From: Stackebrandtia albiflava
GTDB taxonomy: Bacteria; Actinomycetota; Actinomycetes; Mycobacteriales; Micromonosporaceae
Length of the DNA: 64,000 bases
Direction of reading: 5' to 3'
Assembly: GCF_007994225.1 (NCBI RefSeq)
Contig: NZ_VLLL01000005.1
Location: forward strand, 1,163,142-1,227,141
The translations under genes were made by a program, and so were the position numbers. This document shows, in pieces, positions 34,878 through 40,856 of the stretch; position 1 is the stretch's first letter; every line of letters begins with the position of its first letter. The notes beneath the pieces are model-generated. The model did no database searches and was not told the DNA's origin. It was given only the letters and a program-made list of their open reading frames with translations.

Positions 34878-35405
34878 ATGGAACTGGGTGACTACATCGC
34901 GGCGGTGCCGGACTTTCCGGTACCGGGGGTGGCCTTCAAGGACATCACCCCGCTGCTGGCCGAGCCCGAGGCGTTCCGGCGGTCGGTGGACGGACTGCTC
35001 GAGCTGTGCCGTGACTGGCCGGTGGACCGCATCGCCGCGTTCGACGCCCGCGGTTTCCTGTGGGGCGCGCCGATGGCGTACCTGCGCGGTGTGCCGCTGG
35101 TGCCCGTCCGTAAGACCGGCAGGCTGCCACGTGCCACGGTCGGGGAGTCCTACCAGGGCGAATACGCGCCCGAGACGGTGGAGATACACGACGACGCGGT
35201 GACGGCGGGTGACTCGGTGCTGCTGGTCGACGACGTCATCGCGACCGGGGGCGCGATGCGCGCCGGTGTCCGGTTGGTCGAGCGGTTGGGCGGCACGGTG
35301 GTGGGCTGTGTGTCGGTGGTCCGGTTGACCGGGCTCGGGGCGGCGGAACAGTTGTCCGGGTACCGGGTCGCCTCGCTACGCGAGTATCGAGCGCCGCGCG
35401 GGTGA
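34878..35405 (+). CDS. apt: Adenine phosphoribosyltransferase-like protein
   Basis: 175 residues from ATG 34878 (GGAGGCG). It begins like Apt (IAAVPDFPVPGVAFKDITPLL), and has FDARGFLWGAPMAYL, the PVRKTGRLPRATVGESYQ segment and the PRPP loop LLVDDVIATGGAM. The reaction is adenine plus PRPP to AMP. It lies 52 bases after the NRPS gene and may be read from the same promoter, but no biosynthetic role is evident. The RGFLWGAP segment replaces the more common RGFIFGAA. The name is by family; a second paralogue elsewhere in the genome is possible. Confidence 0.88.
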   Translation: MELGDYIAAVPDFPVPGVAFKDITPLLAEPEAFRRSVDGLLELCRDWPVDRIAAFDARGFLWGAPMAYLRGVPLVPVRKTGRLPRATVGESYQGEYAPETVEIHDDAVTAGDSVLLVDDVIATGGAMRAGVRLVERLGGTVVGCVSVVRLTGLGAAEQLSGYRVASLREYRAPRG

Positions 35406-35571
35406 CCCGCTGCGCCGCACGCACCGTCGCCGCCGTGATGTGCGAGTACGGCGCCTGCTGCCGGGGTGTCGGTGTCGTCCGGCGACGACCGGTCGAGGTG
35501 GTCGCGGGGTCGCCTTGGGTGGCCGTGAGCCCATCGACATGCCTCGAATAAGCCTGTATGACCGGATTTTT

Positions 35572-35613
35572 CCGGGCCTCAGACCACCCAAGCCGGGCCT
35601 CAGACCACCCAAG
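35572..35613. repeat. 21-bp tandem duplication with flanking inverted repeat
   Basis: The unit CCGGGCCTCAGACCACCCAAG occurs twice without mismatch (35572-35592 and 35593-35613). The second copy pairs with GCCTTGGGTGG at 35512-35522 (with CCACCCAAGGC, 35605-35615). The region lies between the convergent apt-like and immunity-like genes and may act as a terminator. Confidence 0.6.
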
Positions 35614-35630
35614 GCCGGGTACCGTCCCCG

Positions 35631-36068
35631 TCACGCCGGATCGGCGGGCGTCGGAGGCGGATGCACCGGCCCGGGCACCAGCCTGCCGGACTCCAGTGCG
35701 GTCTCGTCGAGGTCCACCAGCGTCGACGTGCCGTCGGCGTCGATCAACCGCCAGTACGGATTCACCGCCTCCTCGTGTGGAATCAGCGCGGAGGTGCCGA
35801 CCTTGCGGCACAGGGTCGCGGCGACGGTCAGCTCGTCCCGCCCGCCGTTGCGTTGCGCGAATTCGTCACCGGCGCTGAGTACGCAGCCGAAGTGCGGGTC
35901 GTCCGCCGCCGGCCCGGTGATCAGCACCAGCGGCGGCGCTCCTCCCGCACGTGGCAGTGACGCGGACTCGACCACGACCTCGGTCGCCGCCACGCCGAAC
36001 TCGTCCGCCAACGCCGCGACCAGCTCCCCGGGCCGGGTCGGGCTGGCGAAGTGGATCTCGTAGTCCAT
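35631..36068 (-). CDS. Probable immunity protein of the toxin locus
   Basis: 145 residues from ATG 36068 (AGGAG seven bases upstream), nine bases after the toxin gene on the same strand. It is acidic and cytosolic, with no signal peptide; it begins MDYEIHFASPTRPGELVAAL and has mixed alpha/beta pattern with PPLVLITGPAADDPHFG and NPYWRLIDADGTSTLV. I do not recognise its family. Its position directly after a polymorphic-toxin-like gene is the only evidence for an immunity role, which is inference. Confidence 0.65.
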   Translation of the reverse strand: MDYEIHFASPTRPGELVAALADEFGVAATEVVVESASLPRAGGAPPLVLITGPAADDPHFGCVLSAGDEFAQRNGGRDELTVAATLCRKVGTSALIPHEEAVNPYWRLIDADGTSTLVDLDETALESGRLVPGPVHPPPTPADPA

Positions 36069-36077
36069 GGCAGGCTC

Positions 36078-36791
36078 CTAACGCCGGAAGTCCGGATGGC
36101 GGCGGAAGACCCGTAGCGCGGCGTCCCAGTCGGATCCCGTGATACCGGGCTCGAAGTCGGCGCGTCGCTCCGCCTCCGCCAGATCGCCGCGGTGCCGGAT
36201 CATGATGAGCAGCGCCTTGTACTCCGGACGGCTCATCGGTTGGAGGCCCGGCCCATCCACGGGGAACGTCCGCCCGCCGTCCTTGGTGCCGTATCGGCGG
36301 CCGTTCACGGTGTGCGTGCGGCTCTGCGCGTCCCATTCGGACTCCCCGTCGCGGATCCGTGCCATGTCGGAATCGACGTCGACACCCGGAAGTATGACCG
36401 TATTGTGCCGTTTGGGCGCGTCCTTGGGTTGGATCTTCGCCAGCGTGTGGCGGCGGTGGGGCCGCCGCACGTCACGCGGGACCGCCGTCGCGGCCCTAAT
36501 GGGCGGCACCACCGTGACGGTCGGTGGAACGGCGGTTAATCCCTGCGCCGATATCGCGATGCTGCGGGCCTCTGCGGCGGCCGCGGCGACGAGTGCCAGC
36601 CCGTTCACCGCGTCGGCGAGCCGGGAGTTGGCGGTGTCGATGGTCTTGACGGCCCCGAAGGCCGTGATGCCGTGCAACGTCTCGGAGGTCGAGTCGCCGG
36701 TCCGTCTGGCGGCGGCCAGTGAGAACCGGGTCGCCTCCACGGCCTTGAGCGCGTTGTCGATCGTGGCGACGTAGTCTTCGATACTGGTCAT
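36078..36791 (-). CDS. Polymorphic toxin-like protein with paralogous N-terminal module
   Basis: 237 residues. Residues 1-85 (MTSIEDYVATIDNALKAVEA ... IAISAQG) are clearly related to the whole 84-residue protein encoded at 37313, in helix positions, the SIEDF/Y start and the ending IALSAQE/IAISAQG. A basic Pro-rich linker follows (RRPHRRHTLAKIQPKDAPKR). The C-terminal domain (about 130-237) carries DMARIRDGESEW, VNGRRYGTKDGGRTFPVDGPG and EYKALLIMIRHRGD, a pattern I recall from C-terminal domains of bacterial polymorphic toxins. The small N-terminal helical module resembles WXG-like secretion modules. Catalytic residues are not known. Confidence 0.7.
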   Translation of the reverse strand: MTSIEDYVATIDNALKAVEATRFSLAAARRTGDSTSETLHGITAFGAVKTIDTANSRLADAVNGLALVAAAAAEARSIAISAQGLTAVPPTVTVVPPIRAATAVPRDVRRPHRRHTLAKIQPKDAPKRHNTVILPGVDVDSDMARIRDGESEWDAQSRTHTVNGRRYGTKDGGRTFPVDGPGLQPMSRPEYKALLIMIRHRGDLAEAERRADFEPGITGSDWDAALRVFRRHPDFRR

Positions 36792-36982
36792 GTGGATCGG
36801 CCCCTCGTGCGGCGTGCGACCCCACCGTCATCCACTATAGGCCGCCCGGCCGTCGTTCGCACGCCGCCGAGTCGCGGGCCCGATGCCGGGAGTCACCGCG
36901 GGGTTCCCTGTGACGGCGGGATGTGGTGCCGGTATGGACCGGGCTGGCACGCTGTGCGGCCGTCACGAGAAAAGGAGACGTC

Positions 36983-37216
36983 ATGCGGATGACCCGTGCC
37001 CTCGCCCTGTTGGGCGACGCGATGCTGGACCGCCTGGTACCCAAGACGACCGCCGCCGCGGCCTGTGTGTCCTGTGGGAACCCCGGCCCCTGCGGCGGAG
37101 CCGTGCGGGAGTCGGCCTGCTTCGGCGGCCGCTACCACGAACGTTGCTGCCTCTACGGCGGTGCGTGCGGCTCGTACAGTTGCGGTGCCTGGAAGTACTG
37201 CGGGGGTCTTTGCTGA
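36983..37216 (+). CDS. Cysteine-rich small protein, ten Cys
   Basis: 77 residues from ATG 36983 with a strong AAAAGGAGA site. The N-terminal half (MRMTRALALLGDAMLDRLVPKTTAAAA) looks like a leader ending in a small-residue run, and the C-terminal 50 residues contain ten cysteines (CVSCGNPGPC, ERCCLYGGAC, YSCGAWKYCGGLC) with many Gly and Tyr. The GDAMLDRLVPK leader recalls a group of unannotated actinobacterial Cys-rich peptides. It may be a disulfide-rich secreted peptide, a metal-binding protein or a RiPP precursor; no modifying enzyme is adjacent. A hairpin terminator follows. Confidence 0.75.
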   Translation: MRMTRALALLGDAMLDRLVPKTTAAAACVSCGNPGPCGGAVRESACFGGRYHERCCLYGGACGSYSCGAWKYCGGLC

Positions 37217-37226
37217 CATCCGCTCC

Positions 37227-37260
37227 ACGGCGGCCGTCCGATGACGCCGACGGCCGCCGT
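37227..37260 (+). terminator. Hairpin terminator after the Cys-rich gene
   Basis: A 12-bp perfect stem (ACGGCGGCCGTC, 37227-37238, with 37249-37260) and 10-nt loop lies ten bases after the stop. Confidence 0.75.
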
Positions 37261-37312
37261 CTCGTCTATCGTGGCCGGAGGTACCCGACCGTCGACGTGA
37301 TGGGGATTCCCG

Positions 37313-37567
37313 ATGGCCAGCATTGAAGACTTCGTGGCGGCGATCGACGCGGCGATCAGCGCCGTGAACGACGCCAAGAGCAGTATGGAGGCCGCCAAGA
37401 GCACCGGCGAGGAGACCGTCACCACCTTGCAGGGCGCCTCGGCGTACGGCCGTGCCGACATCATCGGCTCCGCGATCGGGAAACTCGACGAGGTGTTGGG
37501 GCAACTGGTCGCCGCCAACACCACCGCCGAGGAGACCAAGAACATCGCACTGTCCGCTCAGGAGTGA
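37313..37567 (+). CDS. Stand-alone copy of the toxin N-terminal module
   Basis: 84 residues, starting MASIEDFVAAIDAAISAVND. The sequence is two or three amphipathic helices rich in Ala, Lys and Glu (DAKSSMEAAKSTGEETV; IIGSAIGKLDEVLGQLV; NTTAEETKNIALSAQE) without Cys, Pro or a signal peptide. It matches the first 85 residues of the toxin-like protein encoded at 36078-36791. It may be a secretion partner, a heterodimer subunit or an adaptor. The size and helical plan are like WXG100 proteins, but no WxG motif is present. Confidence 0.75.
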   Translation: MASIEDFVAAIDAAISAVNDAKSSMEAAKSTGEETVTTLQGASAYGRADIIGSAIGKLDEVLGQLVAANTTAEETKNIALSAQE

Positions 37568-37689
37568 GCTGCGTCGTCTCGCCCGGGGTGCGACGGTCGC
37601 GGCCGGTCCCGGGCGGCACACCGGTGCTCCGGTGGAGCCACCTTCCGGTGGCGCGGTGACCTCACCGGTGCGGCATACCCCGTCGCCCG

Positions 37690-37923
37690 TCAGCCGAGTC
37701 GGCTGATCCGGCGCTCCGCGGCGGGAGCGCCGGTCGACGCCGAGTCGCCGTGCCACACCCTGACCCGCCATTCACGTCCGTCGGCGAGCGTCTCCATGAG
37801 CGCCAGGTCGTCGCACAGCTCCGCCGGCTCCCGGGTGTCGGAGACCGGTTCGTCGGCGACGACCGTCTCCCAGGTGTCCGTCTCGCGTGCCTGGCGCTCG
37901 ATCCTGACCGTGTAGGTCGTCAA
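37690..37923 (-). CDS. Small conserved-type protein after the sigma factor gene
   Basis: 77 residues if started at TTG 37923 (GGGTGGGGCGG upstream); a GTG at 37932 adds three residues. It begins TTYTVRIERQARETDTWETVVADEPVSD and ends with a strand-helix-strand pattern (AELCDDLALMETLADGREWRVRVWHG). It is cytosolic and acidic. It lies 53 bases downstream of the sigma factor gene on the same strand and may be co-transcribed. Function unknown. Confidence 0.65.
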   Translation of the reverse strand: MTTYTVRIERQARETDTWETVVADEPVSDTREPAELCDDLALMETLADGREWRVRVWHGDSASTGAPAAERRISRLG

Positions 37924-37976
37924 CCGCCCCACCCCCTTCGTCGTGGTGTTACCCCGGTGCGGGTTGTGGAAACCGG

Positions 37977-38744
37977 TCAGGCCAGGCGCGCGCGCATCCG
38001 GGTGAGGGTGCGGTTGAGCATCCGGGACACGTGCATCTGGGACACCCCGATCCGCGCGGCGATCTGTGACTGGCTCATGTTGTGGAAGAAGCGCAGGTAC
38101 AGCACGCAGCGCTGCTTGTACGGGAGGTCGGCCAGCATCCGGCGGACCGTCACCCTGCCGTCGGCGGCTTCCAGCGCGTCGTCGAGGGCCGGGACGAGGT
38201 CCCCGACCTCCACTTCGGTGGTCCCGTCCTGGGAGACCGGCTTGTTGGTGGACCGCAGCTGGTAGAGCTGGTCGGCGTGCATCGCCGTGTGGACCTCCGG
38301 TATGGGCAGCTCCACCTCCTCGGCGATGTCGTCGGCCGTGGGGGTGCGGTGAAGTCGTTGGGCGAGTTCGGGTTGGACGGCCTGGACGCGCAGTCGTGCC
38401 TCCTGGACGCGCCGGGGGACCCTGATCGCCCAGCCCTTGTCCCGGAAGTGCCGCTTCAGTTCGCCGTGGATGGTGGGTATCGCGTAGGCGGCGAAGGGAC
38501 GTCCCATCGAGGGGTCGAATCCGTCCACGGCCTTCACCAGGCCGAGCCGGGCGACCTGGCGCAGGTCGTCGAGCGGTTCGCCGGAGTTCTCGTAGCGTCT
38601 CGCCAACCGGTCGGCCATCGGGATGCCGGCCTCGATGGCGTCGTTCCTGGCGGTTTCGCGTTCGTCGGGTCCGGCGTCGTCCGGTAGGTCGAGCAGCCGT
38701 TCCAGGTGTGCGGTGGTGTCCCTGATCGGGGGTGCGGAGGTCAT
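37977..38744 (-). CDS. SigB/SigF-type RNA polymerase sigma factor
   Basis: 255 residues from ATG 38744 (GGGAG). Region 2 shows MADRLARRYENSGEPLDDLRQVARLGLVKAVDGFDPSMG and RPFAAYAIPTIHGELKRHFRDKGW, and region 3 RVPRRVQEARLRVQAVQPEL. Region 4 is ADLPYKQRCVLYLRFFHNMSQSQIAARIGVSQMHVSRML. This is the group 3 stress/sporulation family (SigF/SigB/SigG). No anti-sigma factor (RsbW/SpoIIAB) or anti-anti-sigma gene is adjacent, so its control is not visible. It shares the strand with the FUSC gene upstream, 47 bases away. Confidence 0.95.
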   Translation of the reverse strand: MTSAPPIRDTTAHLERLLDLPDDAGPDERETARNDAIEAGIPMADRLARRYENSGEPLDDLRQVARLGLVKAVDGFDPSMGRPFAAYAIPTIHGELKRHFRDKGWAIRVPRRVQEARLRVQAVQPELAQRLHRTPTADDIAEEVELPIPEVHTAMHADQLYQLRSTNKPVSQDGTTEVEVGDLVPALDDALEAADGRVTVRRMLADLPYKQRCVLYLRFFHNMSQSQIAARIGVSQMHVSRMLNRTLTRMRARLA

Positions 38745-38791
38745 CGTGACTCCCAAGGGGTTGTCGTCTCTCTGCCCTGCCGTGGCCCGCT

Positions 38792-39982
38792 TCATGAGCC
38801 GGTCGCCGCCCGGCGGAGTGCCCGACGACTCCGGGAGTCATACCGCGTGTCCCGGGCTTCTAAACATGCACGTGGGGTTAACGAGACGTACGGGTCGGTC
38901 TCGTCGGGACGTCCGAGCCGGTGGAGCATGCGCTCGGCGGCCGACAGGAGGGAGCCCGGTGCCACCGGATCGGTGCCGGAGCCCGGATGGAGGCGGGTGG
39001 CGCGGATGCCGGCGAGCCGGGACGACACCGTCGCCGTGTCCTCGGGGCCGGGAACGGTGTCGGGGTAGTCGTCGAGCAGGTCGGCGATCTCGTCGAGCAG
39101 GTCGGCGAAGTCGGCGGCGAAGTCGTCGGGGACGCCAGGGCGCCCGGAACGGAACAGGAGGTCGAGGGTCTCCACGATCGGCAACGTCTGATTCGAGACG
39201 GCGGCGAGCACGTCGAGTTCCGCCTGCCGGGATCCCGGTTCCGGTTCGGTGCGGTGTTCCGAGAGCCGCCAGCGCGGATTGAACCGGACGCTCTCCCGCT
39301 CGTGTGCGGCGGTGTCCTCCGCCCGGCGGAGGGAGTCCACCAGTTCACGTCTGTCGCGCCGCCACCGCGCGACGTCGGCGGTGTCGGGGTCGCGCAGTCC
39401 GGCGGCGACTCCGCGCAGGAGGCCGGTCAGGTTCTCGGCGGCCCGCGCGGTGAGGCGCCGAGTGCCCCTGACCGAGAGCGGGGGGAACACGAACACGTTG
39501 ACGGCGGCGCCGATGCTCACGCCCACCAGGCTCTCCACCACTCGGAAGAACAGGTAGCCCGGGTCGTCGGCCGTGCCCGAGGTGATCATGAGCAGTGCGA
39601 CCGCGCCCACCCATATGCCGCTGTCACCCAGGCGCCACCAGGTGCCCACCAGCATGCCGACGAACACGGCCAGGAAGAGCTGGAACACCGGGGAGGGGAC
39701 GGTCGTCGCCACCGGATACGCGAGCAGCACGCCCATCGTCACGGCGGTGAGCTGCTGGAACAGGCTCACCAGTGAGCGGTAGACCGTGGTGGCGATGACG
39801 AACACGGCGGCGTAGGGCGCGATGAACGACTGCGGGGCGTGGATGTGCTCGGCGACGATCCAGGCGATGAGCGCCGCGACGGCCATCTTGGCCGCCTGCA
39901 CGACGGTCTCCCGGTCGGGTCCGCGGTCGCGCAGTCCGTGCCACGCGCGGACCACCGGGGCGAAGCGGGACGGGGTGCGCAT
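38792..39982 (-). CDS. FUSC-type aromatic acid exporter family protein
   Basis: 396 residues from ATG 39982, for which GGAGGAG is at the correct distance; the GTG at 39994 lies within that site. Six membrane helices in the first 180 residues (AKMAVAALIAWIVAEHI; FIAPYAAVFVIATTVYRSL; VTMGVLLAYPVATTV; VFQLFLAVFVGMLVGTWW; WVGAVALLMIT; VVESLVGVSIGAAVNVFVFPPL) contain PQSFIAPYAAVFV of ArAE/FUSC proteins, followed by a cytosolic helical domain. It probably exports aromatic acids or other amphiphiles. The gene faces the TetR regulator across a divergent promoter. Confidence 0.9.
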   Translation of the reverse strand: MRTPSRFAPVVRAWHGLRDRGPDRETVVQAAKMAVAALIAWIVAEHIHAPQSFIAPYAAVFVIATTVYRSLVSLFQQLTAVTMGVLLAYPVATTVPSPVFQLFLAVFVGMLVGTWWRLGDSGIWVGAVALLMITSGTADDPGYLFFRVVESLVGVSIGAAVNVFVFPPLSVRGTRRLTARAAENLTGLLRGVAAGLRDPDTADVARWRRDRRELVDSLRRAEDTAAHERESVRFNPRWRLSEHRTEPEPGSRQAELDVLAAVSNQTLPIVETLDLLFRSGRPGVPDDFAADFADLLDEIADLLDDYPDTVPGPEDTATVSSRLAGIRATRLHPGSGTDPVAPGSLLSAAERMLHRLGRPDETDPYVSLTPRACLEARDTRYDSRSRRALRRAATGS

Positions 39983-40097
39983 GGACTCCTCCACCGGACG
40001 TGGTCACCGTCGGTGGATACCCGTGGCCTCCTTGTTCACACATCCGGCGGCGCGCGTCACGTCTCGGGCTCGACGAGGGTCGCCTCGATGGGATAGA

Positions 40098-40126
40098 GTT
40101 AATAAACCGACCGTCGGTTTATTAAC
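40098..40126. promoter_or_regulatory. 29-bp perfect palindromic operator
   Basis: GTTAATAAACCGAC (40098-40111) and its exact complement (40113-40126) surround a single C. The site ends eleven bases before the TetR ATG and lies in the promoter region shared with the FUSC gene. It is strongly A+T-rich for this genome and has the size of a TetR dimer site, so autoregulation is likely. Confidence 0.85.
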
Positions 40127-40137
40127 TGGGAGGTGTC

Positions 40138-40824
40138 ATGCCGCGTCCCTTCGACGAGGCGGCCCACGCCCGGCGCCGCGACGGCTTCCTCGACGCCGCA
40201 CAGCACCTGCTGCAGACCGTGGGCTTCGACGCCATGTCCGTACAGGACGTGCTGGCGCGGACCGGGGCCTCCAAGGGCGCCTTCTACCACTACTTCGATT
40301 CCAAGAGCGACCTGCTGGACGCCGTCCTCGACCGGATGTTCGAGGAGATGCTGGCCTCCGCCGCGCCCGCGATCCGGGACTCGGAACTCTCGGCGCTGGA
40401 GCGCCTCAACCGGTTCTTCGCCGGACAGGGCGCCTGGAAGACGGCCCGCCGCCCGCTCGTCCTGGCCGCCGCCCGCGCCTGGTACGGCGACGCCAACGCG
40501 GTGGCGCGCGTCAGGATGCGCAGGCGCAGCGCCGAGGAGTTCGCGAGACTGCTCACCGACGTGGTCCGGCTCGGCGTGGCGGAGGGCGTCTTCGACGTCG
40601 ACGACCCGCGGGTAGCCGCACGGATGGTCTACGCGCTGCTCCAGGACTTCCACGACGGCCTCATCGACTGGTTCACCACTGACAGGCGCGCCACCCCCGA
40701 ACAGGTCGCCGAGGTGATCGACGCCGTCGCCGGATACCAGACCGGGATGGAGCGCGTGCTCGCCGCTCCGCGCGGCGCGATCCACCTCGTCGACGCCGAC
40801 ACCATGCGCGACTGGCTCACCTGA
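40138..40824 (+). CDS. TetR-family regulator
   Basis: 228 residues. The N-terminal HTH is complete: RRRDGFLDAAQHLLQTVGFDAMSVQDVLARTGASKGAFYHYFDSKSDLL. The C-terminal ligand domain is not close to a known subgroup. GGGAGGTGTC precedes the ATG. A 29-bp palindrome overlaps its promoter. The next gene on the same strand, 32 bases later, encodes a PEP-utilising phosphotransferase, so the regulator probably controls both, and possibly the divergent FUSC gene. Confidence 0.94.
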   Translation: MPRPFDEAAHARRRDGFLDAAQHLLQTVGFDAMSVQDVLARTGASKGAFYHYFDSKSDLLDAVLDRMFEEMLASAAPAIRDSELSALERLNRFFAGQGAWKTARRPLVLAAARAWYGDANAVARVRMRRRSAEEFARLLTDVVRLGVAEGVFDVDDPRVAARMVYALLQDFHDGLIDWFTTDRRATPEQVAEVIDAVAGYQTGMERVLAAPRGAIHLVDADTMRDWLT

Positions 40825-40856
40825 ACGACCACCACCCTCCCGAGGAGTTGAACTCC

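Noticed and set aside
40848-40856. TTG start three codons before the phosphotransferase ATG
   Set aside because: The TTG lies next to the GAGGAG site; ATG 40857 has the better distance.
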